Source: Nocardioides sp. YR527 (GTDB lineage Bacteria > Actinomycetota > Actinomycetes > Propionibacteriales > Nocardioidaceae). Taken from it: 64,000 nt of DNA. Shown here piece after piece: positions 14,630 through 25,772 of this stretch. The stretch's first letter is position 1. The number at the start of each line of letters is the position of its first letter. Both the position numbers and the translations under genes were made by a program. Location: contig NZ_FNFN01000002.1 in NCBI RefSeq assembly GCF_900101045.1, positions 558,001 to 622,000 on the forward strand, read 5' to 3'. The notes under the pieces are model-generated. The model was not told the origin of the DNA. It worked only from the letters and a program-made list of their open reading frames with translations, and did not search any database.

Positions 14630-16510
14630 TCAGTCATCGGTCGGCTCCACCACGAACAGCTCCGCCCCGAGCGGCACCTGGGAGCCGGCACCGACACCGA
14701 CCACGGTCACGGTGCCGGCGAACGGGGCCTTGAGGGAGACCTCCATCTTCATCGCCTCCATCACGCCGAGGACCTGGCCCTCGTCGACGGTGTCGCCGAC
14801 CTGGACGCGGACGTCGATGACGGTGCCGGGCATCTTGGCCTCGACGGCACCGTCGCTGTGGTGGGCGGCGCCGGCGACGCGGTCGGGCGGGGAGAAGTCG
14901 AAGCGGTGTCCTTGGTGGACGATCTCGGCGAGGCCGGGCTGGACGTTGATGGCCGCCCAGTGGCGTACGCCGTCGACGATCGCCACGAGGACGTGGTCGG
15001 CCGCGCTGAGCTGGCGGACGAGGTGGGCGTCCACACGGCCGGAGGGGCGGTCGACGGTGACGCTGCGGTCGAGGTCGACGACGGTCGGCGCCGGTGAGCC
15101 GGCGAGCCGCCAGCCGTCGGCACGGAACGGCGTCGTGGTGTCCGACGCCGCCGACAGCATCGCGCTGACCCAGGCGACGAGCGCGCGCGGGACCTCGGGG
15201 TCGGGTGCGGGCACCTCGTTGCGGTCGAGCCAGGCGGTGTCGATCTCCGCGTCACGGAAGGCGTCCGAGGCGGCCAGCACGCGCAGGAAGCCGGTGTTGG
15301 TGGTCAGCCCGAGGACGGCGGTCGCGTCGAGAGCCTTGACCATCGCCGCACGGGCCTCTTCGCGGTCGGCGCCGTGGACGATGACCTTGGCGAGCATCGG
15401 GTCGTAGGCGGTGCTGACCACCTGCTCACTCTCCAGCGCGTGCTCCACGCGAGCGCTCTCGGGCCAGCGCACGATCGAGGTCCGGCCGGCCTGCGGCAGG
15501 AAGCCCTCGAAGGCGTCCTCCGCGTAGACCCGGACCTCGATGGCGTGGCCGTCGACACGTACGTCGTCCTGGGCGATGCCCAGCGGCTCACCGGCAGCGA
15601 CCCGGAGCTGGAGCGCGACGAGGTCGACACCGGTGATCTCCTCGGTCACCGGGTGCTCGACCTGGAGACGGGTGTTCATCTCCAGGAAGTAGGCGTCGCC
15701 GGTGGCGTCGTCGAGCAGGAACTCGACCGTCCCGGCGCCGGTGTAGTCGACCTGGCGGGCGAGCGCGACGGCGCTGGTCAGGACCAGGTTCCGCTGCTCG
15801 TCGGTGAGCGTCGGGGCCGGAGCCTCCTCGATCACCTTCTGGTGGCGACGCTGGGTCGAGCAGTCGCGCTCGAAGAGGTGGATGACGTTGCCATGGGTGT
15901 CACCGAAGACCTGCACCTCGATGTGACGGCCCCGCTCGACGTACTTCTCGATCAGGAGGGTCTCGTCGCCGAACGCGCTCAGCGCCTCGCGGGCGGCCGC
16001 GGCGCGAGCCTCGTCGAGCTCGTCGGGCGACCGGACGATGCGCATGCCCTTGCCGCCGCCGCCCGCCGCGGCCTTGACCAGCAGCGGGTAGGGGCTGTCC
16101 TCGCCCCGCGGAACCACGGGTACGCCGGCGGCGACCGCGATCTCCCGGGCCGCGTCCTTGCGGCCCATCTGCTCGATCACCTCGGGTGTCGGGCCGACCC
16201 AGGTCAGCCCGGCCTTCGCCACCGCCCGAGCGAACTCGGCCCGCTCGGAGAGAAAGCCGTAGCCCGGATGGATCGCCGCGACGTCCGCCGAGACAGCGGC
16301 CGCGACCACTGCGTCGGCGTCGAGGTAGGAGACGACCTCGACGGCCTCGTCGGCGTCGCGTACGTGGGGCGCATCCGCGTCGAGCGCGGTGTAGATCGCG
16401 ACCGTCCTGATGCCCAACTCACGGCAGGTGCGGAACACACGTCGCGCGATCTCGCCGCGGTTGGCGACCAGAACACTCTCGAACATCCCTGACTCAAACA
16501 TTCCAGTCAC
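14630..16510 (-). CDS. Acyl-CoA carboxylase alpha subunit (biotin carboxylase + BCCP), probably methylcrotonyl-CoA specific
   Basis: A 626-aa biotin-dependent carboxylase subunit. Biotin carboxylase domain (about 9-450): [10 protein letters not shown] start, ATP-grasp loop [13 protein letters not shown], and [18 protein letters not shown]. The C-terminal biotinyl domain carries VMEAMKME with Lys588 as the biotin site. Pairing with the adjacent MCC-type beta subunit and mvaB points to methylcrotonyl-CoA as substrate. The GTG start overlaps the beta-subunit stop by 4 bp (GTGA). Two further ATGs follow at once, because codons for MFES are tandemly duplicated (MFESGMFES). The true start could therefore be ATG 16501 or 16486. 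Confidence 0.92.
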   Translation of the reverse strand: MTGMFESGMFESVLVANRGEIARRVFRTCRELGIRTVAIYTALDADAPHVRDADEAVEVVSYLDADAVVAAAVSADVAAIHPGYGFLSERAEFARAVAKAGLTWVGPTPEVIEQMGRKDAAREIAVAAGVPVVPRGEDSPYPLLVKAAAGGGGKGMRIVRSPDELDEARAAAAREALSAFGDETLLIEKYVERGRHIEVQVFGDTHGNVIHLFERDCSTQRRHQKVIEEAPAPTLTDEQRNLVLTSAVALARQVDYTGAGTVEFLLDDATGDAYFLEMNTRLQVEHPVTEEITGVDLVALQLRVAAGEPLGIAQDDVRVDGHAIEVRVYAEDAFEGFLPQAGRTSIVRWPESARVEHALESEQVVSTAYDPMLAKVIVHGADREEARAAMVKALDATAVLGLTTNTGFLRVLAASDAFRDAEIDTAWLDRNEVPAPDPEVPRALVAWVSAMLSAASDTTTPFRADGWRLAGSPAPTVVDLDRSVTVDRPSGRVDAHLVRQLSAADHVLVAIVDGVRHWAAINVQPGLAEIVHQGHRFDFSPPDRVAGAAHHSDGAVEAKMPGTVIDVRVQVGDTVDEGQVLGVMEAMKMEVSLKAPFAGTVTVVGVGAGSQVPLGAELFVVEPTDD

Positions 16511-18033
16511 ATCCTGAAGATTCCGTAGCGGGGCTCGGGCGTCGGCGCGTTCGCCGCCACCGCGAGGCCCATCGCCAGCACCCGTCGGGTGTCGGCGGGG
16601 TCGATGATCCCGTCATCCCACAGACGCGCGGTGGCGTAGTAGGGCGAGCCCTGGGTCTCGTACTGGTCCCGGATCGGCGCCTTGAACTCCTCGTCGTCCG
16701 GCTTGCCGGCGACCGTCGCGAGCACCGATGCGGCCTGCTCGCCGCCCATGACCGAGATCCGCGCGTTGGGCCACATCCACAGGAACCGCGGGTCGTACGC
16801 ACGCCCGCACATGCCGTAGTTGCCGGCGCCGTAGGACCCGCCGATGACGACGGTGAACTTCGGGACCACCGAGCAGGCGACCGCGGTGACGAGCTTGGCG
16901 CCGTCGCGGGCGATGCCCTTGTTCTCGTACTCCTTGCCGACCATGAACCCGGTGATGTTCTGCAGGAACACCAGCGGGATGCCGCGCTGGTTGCACAGCT
17001 CGACGAAGTGAGCGCCCTTGAGCGCCGACTCGGAGAAGAGGATGCCGTTGTTGGCGACGATCCCGACCGGCTGCCCCTCGATGTGGGCGAACCCGCAGAC
17101 CAGCGTCTCGCCGTAGAGCTGCTTGAACTCCTGGAAGCGGGAGCCGTCGACGATGCGGCGGATCACCTCGCGTACGTCATAGGGGGTCTTCGTGTCGGCG
17201 GGCACCACGTCGGCGAGCGTCTCGGGGGACTCGACCGGCTCGTCGTACGTCGTCGTCCGCGTCCCCTGCTCCGGCAGGGTCGAGACGATCCCGCGGACGA
17301 TCTCGAGCGCGTGCTTGTCGTCGTCGGCCAGGTGGTCGACGACGCCCGACTTCGATGCATGGACGAGCCCGCCGCCGAGCTCCTCGGCGGTGACCTCCTC
17401 GCCCGTGGCCGCCTTCACCAGCGGCGGCCCACCGAGGAAGATCGTGCCCTGGTCGCGAACGATCACGGTCTCGTCGCTCATCGCCGGCACGTAGGCGCCC
17501 CCGGCGGTGCACGAGCCCATCACGGAGGCGATCTGCGGGATCCCGCGCGCGGACATGTTGGCCTGGTTGAAGAAGATCCGCCCGAAGTGCTCGCGGTCGG
17601 GGAAGACCTCGTCCTGCTTCGGCAGGAACGCGCCGCCGGAGTCGACCAGGTAGATGCACGGGAGGTTGTTCTCCGCGGCGATCGTCTGCGCTCGCAGGTG
17701 CTTCTTGACCGTCAGCGGGTAGTAGGTGCCACCCTTCACGGTCGCGTCGTTGGCCACGATCATGCACTTGCGGCCGGCGACGAGGCCGATCCCGGCGACC
17801 ACTCCGGCCGACGGCACCGCCCACTCGTCCCCGTCGTCGTACATCCCGTACGCCGCCAGCGGACTCACCTCCAGGAACGGTGACCCGGGGTCGAGGAGCC
17901 CGTCCACCCGGTCGCGCGGGAGCAGCTTCCCGCGGTCGGTGTGCCGTTGCCGGGAGCGTTCGCTCCCGCCTTGCCGTACGCGCTCGAGCCGCTCTCGCAG
18001 CTCGTCGGTGAGCTCCCGCAGGTTTGCCGCCAT
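16507..18033 (-). CDS. Methylcrotonyl-CoA carboxylase beta subunit (carboxyltransferase)
   Basis: A 508-aa carboxyltransferase. The oxyanion-hole blocks [16 protein letters not shown] and [17 protein letters not shown], and the second-domain [19 protein letters not shown] and [16 protein letters not shown], match MCC-type rather than propionyl-CoA-type beta subunits. It transfers carboxyl from biotin to 3-methylcrotonyl-CoA in leucine degradation. It is the first gene of the operon with the alpha subunit and mvaB. A TAACCT -10 box ends 7 nt before the ATG and is itself one arm of an inverted repeat, so transcription is probably leaderless and repressible. Confidence 0.93.
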   Translation of the reverse strand: MAANLRELTDELRERLERVRQGGSERSRQRHTDRGKLLPRDRVDGLLDPGSPFLEVSPLAAYGMYDDGDEWAVPSAGVVAGIGLVAGRKCMIVANDATVKGGTYYPLTVKKHLRAQTIAAENNLPCIYLVDSGGAFLPKQDEVFPDREHFGRIFFNQANMSARGIPQIASVMGSCTAGGAYVPAMSDETVIVRDQGTIFLGGPPLVKAATGEEVTAEELGGGLVHASKSGVVDHLADDDKHALEIVRGIVSTLPEQGTRTTTYDEPVESPETLADVVPADTKTPYDVREVIRRIVDGSRFQEFKQLYGETLVCGFAHIEGQPVGIVANNGILFSESALKGAHFVELCNQRGIPLVFLQNITGFMVGKEYENKGIARDGAKLVTAVACSVVPKFTVVIGGSYGAGNYGMCGRAYDPRFLWMWPNARISVMGGEQAASVLATVAGKPDDEEFKAPIRDQYETQGSPYYATARLWDDGIIDPADTRRVLAMGLAVAANAPTPEPRYGIFRM

Positions 18034-18040
18034 GGGGTCG

Positions 18041-18060
18041 AGGTTAACGGTTATTAACCT
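18041..18060 (-). promoter_or_regulatory. Operator-like inverted repeat over the carboxylase -10 box
   Basis: AGGTTAA (18041-18047) and TTAACCT (18054-18060) are perfect 7-bp arms with a 6-nt spacer. On the minus strand the promoter-proximal arm contains the -10 hexamer TAACCT, whose end lies 7 nt from the ATG at 18033. A dimeric repressor (TetR or MarR type) bound here would block the leaderless promoter. The repeat also contains the stop codon of the regulator gene next door. Confidence 0.6.
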
Positions 18061-21000
18061 GCGGTGACAAGAGCCTGCCTCGCCTCGACGACCCGTCGGA
18101 GGCCGGCCGGGTAGGGCAGCTCCTCGGCCAGCCCCTCGGCGGCGGCCACCAGATCCACCGCCTCGGCGGCACGCCCGAGGCGCGACATCGCCAGGGCGAG
18201 CACCACCGTGGCGTCGACCTCGTCGAGGTGTTCACCGCCTTCGCGGGCTCGGTCGACCTCGGCCGCTGCCACCCGGTACGCCTCGTCGATACGCCCGGCA
18301 GCGAGCTGTGCCCGCGCCACGAGCACGGGACCGTCCGTGGTCTCTGCCATGATCGCCAGCGCGGCGTCGGGTTCTCCCGTGGCGAGGTGATGCTCGGCGA
18401 GCGCCGTTCGCACCACCTGGCGAGCCTGAAGGTCACCAGCCGTGGTGACGGCTTCCTCGGCCCGGGCAAGCAGCTCGGCGGCATCGACGTGCCTGCCCGC
18501 CTCGGAGCGAACCGCCGCGAGCGCCGCGAGGGCGTACGGCAGACACCAGGTCTCCTCCCACTCGGCGGCGGACACGGCCTTCTCGGCCAGGTCCTGCGCG
18601 GCGTCGCCCTCGTCGAGCAGCAGCCGGATCTCGGAGAGGTTGGCGCGTTCGAACGCGGCCGAGGACGGGTCACCGGAGCGCAGGGCGAGCTCGAGCGCGC
18701 GGTCGCCGAACTCGACGGCGCGTCGCAACCGCCCGTGCCGCCGGGCGTTCTCACGCAGCGTCGACAGGACAGCGCCGAGGAGGGTCGGCTCGCCGTAGGC
18801 CTCCGCCGGGGCCAGCGCCCGGTCCGCCGCCGCGCGAGACTCGGCGAAGCGGCCGGCCAGGCCGAGGTTGCTCGCCTGGCTCGCGTTGGCCCGAGCGACC
18901 AGGCCGTACCGGGCGGAGCCGGGCACCTCCTCCGCGGCGCTCAGGGCGCGCTGTGCGGCGTCGTGACCCTCGGCGTAGCGGCCCTGCAGGCGCAGCAGGA
19001 TGGACCAGGCGAGCGCGTGGTTCGCCGCCGCCTCGGGCGCGGCGTCGGCACCCGGCGGGTGAGCCCGCAGCGCCTCGGCGGCGCCGGTGACCTCGCCCAT
19101 CCGCAGCAGCGTCTCCGCCAGGAGCGCGGTCCCGAGCACGCACTCGGACTCCTCCCCGCGACGGCCGAGCTCGTCGATCGCCAGGCGCAGCGTCTCCGCC
19201 GCGCGGCCGAACTGACCCATCCGGTAGAGCACGTGGCCGTGCGCGAGCCGTGCCCGGGCCGCGTCCACGTCGAGCCGGTTCACCAGGTCGCGGTAGTAGC
19301 GGTCGGCCGCGTCATTGGCATAGAGGGCGGCAGCGCGCTCGGCGGCCCGACGCAGGTATTCCCCCGCACGGGGGTCATCGGCGCGGGTGAAGTGGACCGC
19401 GAGCGTGTCGACCGCGTCGGGTCTCCGGCGCAGCACGGCCTCGGCGACCGCGGCGTGCAGCTGCCGGCGGCGGACCCCGCTGAGCCGCTCGTAGCAGGTC
19501 AGCCGCACCACCGGGTGGCGGAACGCCAGCCCGGCCTCCCCGTGCCCCGACACCACGACCTGACGCTCCTCGATGAGCGATGCCGCGATCGCGCGCTCGA
19601 CGGCGTCGGCGACGGAGCTGCCGGCGACCGGCGGCTCCAGGCCATGACGGGCGACGTCGACCAGCTCGGTCAGTGCCGCCTCCCCGCCGGCGACGGCGAT
19701 CGCCTCTACGATCCGCCGGGTGTCCAGATCGAGCCGGTCCAGGCGCAGGCCGACGACCTGCCCGACTCCGCTCGCTCCCCGCGGGTCGGGTCCGCCCGGC
19801 GTACCGCTGCCCGCTCCGCGGGCCAGCTCGAGCGCGAACAGCGGGTTGCCGCGGGAGAGCCGCCATGTCCGCCGGAGCGCGTCCTCGTCCCGGTCGCCGG
19901 GCGGAACGGCGTCGCGGACCATGGCGACGCACGCCTCCTCGTCCAGCCCGTCGAGCCACTCCGACGTGCACAGGCCCTGCCGCACCAAGGAGGCGATGAC
20001 CTTCCGGCGCGGGTCGCCGTCGGGAAGCTCCTCGGCCCGGTACGTCGCCAGGAACCCGAGCGCGGTCCCGCGGTCGGCGGCGTGCCGGGCCAGGTGGCCG
20101 AGCAGCCGGAACGTACCGGCATCGCCGGCCTGCAGGTCGTCGAGCACCACCAGCACGGGCCGCTCGGCGGCGAGCGCACCGAGCACGAGTGCGCCCGCCC
20201 GGAAGAGTCCGTCGCGCTCCTCCTCCGGCGTGCGTTCGCCGTCGGCGGGCACCTGGCCCAAGGAGGGCAGCAGGGCCGCCAGCTCCGGGTACTCCGCGCC
20301 GACGTCGGCGCGCTCGGCACCGTCGCATCCGGCGAACCACCGGTCGAGGGCTTCGGCAAGCATCCCGTAGGGAGCTCCGCCGCCCGGCTCCCGCCCGACG
20401 CCCCACAGGACCGCGGCTCCCGAGGCCGCTGCCCGGGCCGCGGCCTCGGCCGCGAGCCGGGTCTTGCCCACCCCGGCCTCACCGGTGAGCAGCACGACAG
20501 GCGGCCTGCCGGGGCCGGCGAGACGTTCCAGCACCTCCTCGCGACCCCGCAACGGCGCGGCGACGGCCGCCTGGACAGGTGCGGGCAGGCCGGGCGCGGC
20601 CGGGACCCGGGCCGGCGCTTCGGTGAGCGCCTCGCGATGCAGCCGTTCGATCTCCGGGCCAGGACGTACGCCGAGCTCAGTGTCCATGGCCCGGCGGCAC
20701 CGGTGATACTGCGCGACCGCGCGCCGCCGCAGCCCCTGGCGCAGCGCTGCCTCGATCACGATCCGATGGGCGGACTCGTCGGCCGGGCTGCCGGCCAGGA
20801 CCTGCTCGGCCAGCGCCACCGCGTCGCGGGGCTCACCGGCCTCCAACCGGACCGTCGCCAGCCGCAGCCGGAGCCGGTCGCGCAGCTCGGCGACCCGCGC
20901 CCGTCGCGACTCGGCCCACACCTCGTACCGGTCCTCCGGCAGCAGCTCTCCGGTGAAGAGCGCCAGCGCACGGGCGAGCTCGGTGGCTTCGTCGGCTCCA

Positions 21001-21395
21001 GCCCGATCGAGCGCGGCCGACGCCGCCTCCTCGGCGTGGTCGACGTCGATCCACACGGTCTCCGGGGCGAGCGCGAGCATCGGTCCGTCGGCCACCAGGT
21101 ACGAGGAGGCCGCCCGCGGCGCGAGCTCCGGCTCGAGTGCGCGGCGGGCGGCGTGCAGAGCGACGCGCAGGCTGCCGAGGGCGGCCTGCGCGTCGATGCC
21201 GGGCCAGCAGATCTCCATGACCTGCTCCCGGTGCAGCCGGTGGTCCGGCGTCACCGCGAGGAGCTTGACGAGGGCGCGCGCGCTCGGCCGCGGCCACTTC
21301 TCCGGGAGGGCAGGGCCGCCGTCGCGTGTGACCCTGAACCCGTCGAGAAGGTGGAGCCGCAGCAGAGGTGCCAGGGGGTGGTGCCGCTCGTCCAT
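18054..21395 (-). CDS. BTAD/SARP-type AAA ATPase transcriptional regulator
   Basis: A large (about 1113-aa) regulator. An OmpR/SARP-like winged helix occupies about 10-100 ([14 protein letters not shown] and [24 protein letters not shown]), followed by a bacterial transcriptional activation domain (about 115-260). A STAND ATPase has Walker A GEAGVGKT at about 305-312 and Walker [11 protein letters not shown] long TPR-like helical C-terminus follows. Such proteins activate secondary-metabolite or stress genes. The C-terminal half has no LuxR HTH. I prefer ATG 21395 because a TAGAGT -10 box lies 10 nt upstream and overlaps the alternative GTG at 21407. The target is unknown. Confidence 0.88.
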   Translation of the reverse strand: MDERHHPLAPLLRLHLLDGFRVTRDGGPALPEKWPRPSARALVKLLAVTPDHRLHREQVMEICWPGIDAQAALGSLRVALHAARRALEPELAPRAASSYLVADGPMLALAPETVWIDVDHAEEAASAALDRAGADEATELARALALFTGELLPEDRYEVWAESRRARVAELRDRLRLRLATVRLEAGEPRDAVALAEQVLAGSPADESAHRIVIEAALRQGLRRRAVAQYHRCRRAMDTELGVRPGPEIERLHREALTEAPARVPAAPGLPAPVQAAVAAPLRGREEVLERLAGPGRPPVVLLTGEAGVGKTRLAAEAAARAAASGAAVLWGVGREPGGGAPYGMLAEALDRWFAGCDGAERADVGAEYPELAALLPSLGQVPADGERTPEEERDGLFRAGALVLGALAAERPVLVVLDDLQAGDAGTFRLLGHLARHAADRGTALGFLATYRAEELPDGDPRRKVIASLVRQGLCTSEWLDGLDEEACVAMVRDAVPPGDRDEDALRRTWRLSRGNPLFALELARGAGSGTPGGPDPRGASGVGQVVGLRLDRLDLDTRRIVEAIAVAGGEAALTELVDVARHGLEPPVAGSSVADAVERAIAASLIEERQVVVSGHGEAGLAFRHPVVRLTCYERLSGVRRRQLHAAVAEAVLRRRPDAVDTLAVHFTRADDPRAGEYLRRAAERAAALYANDAADRYYRDLVNRLDVDAARARLAHGHVLYRMGQFGRAAETLRLAIDELGRRGEESECVLGTALLAETLLRMGEVTGAAEALRAHPPGADAAPEAAANHALAWSILLRLQGRYAEGHDAAQRALSAAEEVPGSARYGLVARANASQASNLGLAGRFAESRAAADRALAPAEAYGEPTLLGAVLSTLRENARRHGRLRRAVEFGDRALELALRSGDPSSAAFERANLSEIRLLLDEGDAAQDLAEKAVSAAEWEETWCLPYALAALAAVRSEAGRHVDAAELLARAEEAVTTAGDLQARQVVRTALAEHHLATGEPDAALAIMAETTDGPVLVARAQLAAGRIDEAYRVAAAEVDRAREGGEHLDEVDATVVLALAMSRLGRAAEAVDLVAAAEGLAEELPYPAGLRRVVEARQALVTAG

Positions 21396-21440
21396 CGGTG
21401 CGGCCACTCTAAACCCCGCCGCGGCCCCAGGACGGCCGAG

Positions 21441-21470
21441 TCCCGCCCCGCAGCGGACTGCGGGGCGGGA
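21441..21470 (-). terminator. Hairpin downstream of the FG-GAP gene
   Basis: Perfect 13-bp arms beginning TCCCGCCCCGCAG enclose a 4-nt loop, 17 nt past the stop of the minus-strand FG-GAP gene. There is no T tract, as is common for actinobacterial terminators. Confidence 0.6.
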
Positions 21471-21486
21471 TGCTCTCAGGCGTAGA

Positions 21487-23388
21487 TCAGGACAGGGAGT
21501 ACGTCGCCATCCGGTGGATCGCGTTGTCCTGGCCGAAGAACCCGCCGCCGACGAGCGTGGCGGTCCGGTTGACCCCGAAGTCGTCGTAGTTCAGCGACAC
21601 CATCTCGTCGACGCCGTCGCCGTCCAGGTCGGCGACGAGGTGGTTCCGGCCGCCGGGCTGGGAGCCGCTGCCCACGCCGTACTGGAACGACCAGCCGGAG
21701 GTCAGCACCGACGGGTCCCAGGCACCCACACCACCGTCGACACCGCCGAGCAGGAGCTCTCGCCCACCGGGGCCGGTCCCGACCTCGAGGGAGCGCAGCG
21801 GGGCGATCACCGAGCTGTACGTCTCGACGCCGTCCGCGGCGAAGCCGTGCAGGGTGCCGAAGCTGAGCTGGTAGAGCACCTCGTCGTGGGTGAAGTAGTT
21901 GTCGTGGGACCACGGGCTGCCGCCGATGTACTGGTGCAGCAGCTCGCCGGTGCGCCCGTCCCGGATCTCGATGACCACGTGCGGCGTGACCGCGGTGCCC
22001 GGAAGCCCGGGCGTCGTGCTGAGGATGAGCCAGGTGTGGACGACGGCGTGGCCGTCGGCGTACGGGATCTCCGGGGAGGCGAAGACCGCTCGGTCGAGCA
22101 GCGCGCCGTGCATCCGGCCGCCGTCGGCGATCTCAGGTACGTCGGGCTTGATCGCCCACACCGCGGTGCCGGTGCCGTCGAGCGCGACCGCCTGCTGCGT
22201 CGCGTCGCCGCGCTGCAGCCCGTTGACGCTGCCGTACTGGGTGTGCACCCGGCCGTCCGCGACCACGGTGTCGGAGAAGACGACGTCGCCGTCACCGGCG
22301 GGCGCCGCGTACGTCCAGAGCGCGCTGCCGTCGCCACGGTAGACCCGCAGGGCGTCGGTGGGCACGAGGATCTCGGCGGCGTCGTCGCCGTTCACATCGG
22401 CCACGGTGACGGAGCGGACGTACTGGCCGCCGCCGTCGATGGTGGCCTCGACCTCGCCGGTGGCGGCGTCGAGCACCGCGGTGGCGGTGTCGGCAGCGAC
22501 CACGATCTCGGCCTCGCCGTCGCCGTCGACGTCACCGGTCTCGATCCGGTGCACCTGGCCGGGCACCGTGGCCTGCCACAGCTCCCGCGGCTCGCCGCTC
22601 TTGAGCGACGTGCCGGACCAGGCCCAGACACCGCGCGAGGTCCCGCCGGCGACGACGTCCTGACGGCCGTCGCCGTCCACGTCGACGTCCTGCGCATACG
22701 CCAGGTCGCCGCGCAGCGGCGTCAGGGCCGACTCCTTGCCGTTGCCCAGGGAGTAGGTGTGGACGTTCTGCTGCAGGTCGACCGTACGCACCAGCGTGCT
22801 GCGTCCGGAGCGGACGACCTCGTGGTCCAGCGGCGAGGCCGCCAGACCGTCGAGGCGCCAGCGCACCTTGCCGCTGCCGCTGAACGCGGTCAGTGCGCCG
22901 TACTGCAGACCGCTGAGGTTCTCCGCACCGTTGCTGCCGGTGTCGTCCTGCGCGGACGCGATCAGGGTGCCGTCCACGATCGACAGCTCCCAGGTGCTGG
23001 CGCCGTTGCGCTCGTTGTCGGCGGCCCGCTTGGTCGTGCGCGACCAGAGCGCCACTGCCGGGTCCCTGCCGTCGAGCACCCGGACCGTGGACGCGTTGAT
23101 CGACGTGTTCGGTGCCAGCGTCGACTCGGCGACGGCGTACTCGACGCCGCCGCCGGCACCCAGGTCGCCGACCGTCATCGCCGTCGGGAACGCGTTGATC
23201 CGGGTGTCGTGCGTGGTGCGCTCGCCGTCGGCGAGAGCATAGGACGCGACCTGGTAGCGCACCCCGTCCGTGGGGTCGGACTGCTCGATGGTCACCAGCT
23301 GGGCGCGGCCCGCGTCGAGGTGGAGCTGGCGGACGTACAGGTCGCTGTCCGACTGCCACCGCACGGATCCGTCGGCGACGTCGAGCAC
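21487..23388 (-). pseudogene. FG-GAP/VCBS-repeat protein lacking its N-terminus
   Basis: A 633-codon open frame encoding a beta-propeller-like protein with at least four FG-GAP calcium motifs (VDVDGDGRQDVV, GDVDGDGEAEIVV, ADVNGDDAAEIL, ADLDGDGVDEMV), normally an extracellular protein. It has no signal peptide, ribosome site or natural start. In-frame propeller-like sequence (HGHDRTLVLDVADG) continues upstream of the nominal GTG into the 3' end of the subtilisin gene, which is read in another frame. I infer that a deletion removed its 5' end. Expression would need internal initiation. Confidence 0.65.
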
Positions 23389-25679
23389 CAGGGTGCGGTC
23401 ATGACCGTGGACTTCTTGTCGAGCGCCAGGTCGTCCCAGTACGCGGCAACGATCCCGTTGGGCACTGCGTTCGACGGCAGCGCGTCGTTGGCGTAGTCAC
23501 CGACGCGCGGGGACAGGAAGTTCAGCAGGCCGTTGGTGGTCACCGCGACGTTGTTGTACGTCACGCCGTAGAAGTCCACGGGGAACGGCAGCGCGACCGT
23601 CGTGGCGTCCTCGTCACCGGAGAGCGCGACCCGGTTCTTGCCCGCGACCCACGCGTAGGTGGTCGGCGCGCAGGAGTGTCCCGAACGGTCGGTGCGGGCA
23701 GGCAGCCGGACCGTGGTGTTCTCGTCACCGTCGATGGTCAGCTTCGCGGCGTACGCGCCGTTGCACAGGACGGGCTCGGCCGGCGACGCGGTCAGCGTGT
23801 AGTCGCCCTCGGCGACCTCGGGAAGTGTGAACCCGCCGCCGGCGTCAGTGGTCACAGCCGCCACGGGCGTACCCGTGACCGCGACCCTGACGCCGGCGAG
23901 CGGCTCACCCACGACGTCGAGCACCGTACCGGTCACTGCGTGGACCGGGACGGCCGTGAGGGACACGTCCTGGGTGAGAACCTGGTCGTCCGCAAGCTCG
24001 ACGTCCGCGAGTGTGCGGGTCGCGTAGCCGTAGCCGCGGAGCGTGAAGGCATAGGTGCCGGGCAGCAGGTGGACCCGGTAGCCGCCGTCGGAACCGGTCT
24101 TCACCGTGCGAGGCGAAGTGCCGGCGATGTCGACGGTGACGCCGGACAGCGGTGCGCCGGTCGCCTGGTCGGTGACGGTGCCGGTGACCGTGCCGGCCTG
24201 CTTCGGGGCGGCCTCGACCGAGGCGAGCACGTTCAGCTTGCCCTCGCCCCAGACGTTGTTGGCGTCGGCCGTGCCGCCGCAATGCGTGTCGTCGACGTCG
24301 GTCGCGCCATCGTTCAGGAGCGCCTGGACGCCCTGGATGTCACCGACGAGCGACGGGGCTGCGGCCATGATCAGCGCAGCGGCGCCGGCGACGTGCGGCG
24401 CCGCCATCGACGTACCGGAGATCGTGTTGTACGACGAGCCCGGCCAGGTGGAGCGGACGTCGACACCGGGAGCGGCGATGCTCGGCACCATCGAGCCGTC
24501 GACCAGCGACGGGCCGAAGCCGGAGAAGTTCGAGATCTTGCCGTTGATGTCGAACGCACCGACGGCGTAGGACGTCGCCTGGGAGCCCGGCGCCTCAGCG
24601 GTCGAGCACGTCACCCCGTTGCCCGAGTTGCCGGCGGAGAAGGTGTGGAAGATCCCTGCGGCGGTCCACGCCTCGACGGTGCTCTGGTAGAAGGTCGTGT
24701 GGCCGCCGCCCCAGGAGTTGTTGACGATGTCCGGCGCGAGCTCGGGACGCGGGTTCTGGCCGTTGCTGTCCGTCGGGGCCAGGATCCACTGGCCGGCCTT
24801 GAGGAGCGAGGAGTCCGAGCACTCGCGGGCCTCGCAGCCCTTCGCCGCCATCCAGGTGGCGCCGGGAGCGACGCCGATCCCGTCGGCGCCGACCATGGTG
24901 CCCATCGTGTGGGTGCCGTGGCCGTTGTTGTCGCACGGGACACCATCGGTGCACGTCCCGGTGGCGTCGTAGAAGTTGTAGTCGTGCGTGAACGCGCCGT
25001 TGCCGTCGTTGCCGCGGTAGGAACCCACGAGCGCCGGGTGGTCGTACTGCACACCGGAGTCGACGTTGGCGATCACGACGCCCTCACCGCGGTCCGCGTG
25101 CTGCGACCACACCTGATCGGCCTTGACCGCGGTGATGCCCCACTCGAGGGAGGCGGTCGTGGCGTCCTCGGTGATGGCGTTCTCGCCCTCCGGAACGTCC
25201 ACGGCGTAGTGCTTCTCCTGGACCAGCTCGGCCACGTCGTGGCGCTTCGCCAAGTCCTCGACGAGCGCCTCGTCGCCGGTGACCAGCACGGAGTTGGTGA
25301 TCCAGAAGTCCTCGTGGCCGACCTTCTTCGCGTCGAGATAGGAGGTCAGCGTCTTCTGGGTCCGGTTGGCCTCGGAGCGCAGCGCGCCGTACGTCGCCTT
25401 CGCCTTGGCGTTCTTGTCCTTCTTGGCGCGGCCCTGCGCCAGGTCGGCCTTGGCCTTCAGGACGACGAAGAACGTGGCTTCGCCGCCGTCGGCGACAGCC
25501 TTCTCCAGGGCGGGGTCGATCTCGACCGCGGCCGTGTCGGCGGAGGCGATGCCGGCTACGGAGGGCGCGGCCACCGCCGTGGCGGAGAGGGCCGGCCCTG
25601 TCAGCAACGCGGCAGCGGCGGTGGTCGCCAGCGCTAGCGGCGCGAACCGCCGTCGACGGGATGATCGGGTCAAGCGCAT
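23292..25679 (-). CDS. Secreted S8 (subtilisin-family) serine protease, C-terminus disrupted
   Basis: A 795-codon exported protease. It has a signal peptide (about 1-38, ending in AVAAPS), an I9 propeptide (about 68-162), and a peptidase S8 domain with Asp207, His254, Asn321 and Ser424 (SGTSMAAPHVAG). Two carboxypeptidase-regulatory-like beta domains follow (about 495-650). The final natural block reads AYWDDLALDKKSTV, a motif that in relatives continues into more beta structure. Here the last ~34 residues are out-of-frame translation of the FG-GAP gene. The catalytic part is intact, so activity is likely. GAGGAG lies about 8 nt before the ATG. Confidence 0.85.
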   Translation of the reverse strand: MRLTRSSRRRRFAPLALATTAAAALLTGPALSATAVAAPSVAGIASADTAAVEIDPALEKAVADGGEATFFVVLKAKADLAQGRAKKDKNAKAKATYGALRSEANRTQKTLTSYLDAKKVGHEDFWITNSVLVTGDEALVEDLAKRHDVAELVQEKHYAVDVPEGENAITEDATTASLEWGITAVKADQVWSQHADRGEGVVIANVDSGVQYDHPALVGSYRGNDGNGAFTHDYNFYDATGTCTDGVPCDNNGHGTHTMGTMVGADGIGVAPGATWMAAKGCEARECSDSSLLKAGQWILAPTDSNGQNPRPELAPDIVNNSWGGGHTTFYQSTVEAWTAAGIFHTFSAGNSGNGVTCSTAEAPGSQATSYAVGAFDINGKISNFSGFGPSLVDGSMVPSIAAPGVDVRSTWPGSSYNTISGTSMAAPHVAGAAALIMAAAPSLVGDIQGVQALLNDGATDVDDTHCGGTADANNVWGEGKLNVLASVEAAPKQAGTVTGTVTDQATGAPLSGVTVDIAGTSPRTVKTGSDGGYRVHLLPGTYAFTLRGYGYATRTLADVELADDQVLTQDVSLTAVPVHAVTGTVLDVVGEPLAGVRVAVTGTPVAAVTTDAGGGFTLPEVAEGDYTLTASPAEPVLCNGAYAAKLTIDGDENTTVRLPARTDRSGHSCAPTTYAWVAGKNRVALSGDEDATTVALPFPVDFYGVTYNNVAVTTNGLLNFLSPRVGDYANDALPSNAVPNGIVAAYWDDLALDKKSTVMTAPWCSTSPTDPCGGSRTATCTSASSTSTRAAPSW

Positions 25680-25772
25680 CAGGGTGCTCCTCGGGGTGGG
25701 GTGGGCACCCGCGACGCTACGAACCGGCCGTTACCGAGGTATTACTGCGATTCGGCCGCCGTGATGATGCGA

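Noticed and set aside
18228..21485. A 1085-codon open frame on the plus strand
   Set aside because: It is antisense to the BTAD regulator. The high GC content keeps the opposite frame open; the translation is low-complexity and matches no family.
23380..23420. Programmed ribosomal frameshift joining the subtilisin and FG-GAP frames
   Set aside because: No slippery heptamer is visible at the junction, and both proteins lack pieces normally present, which fits a deletion better.
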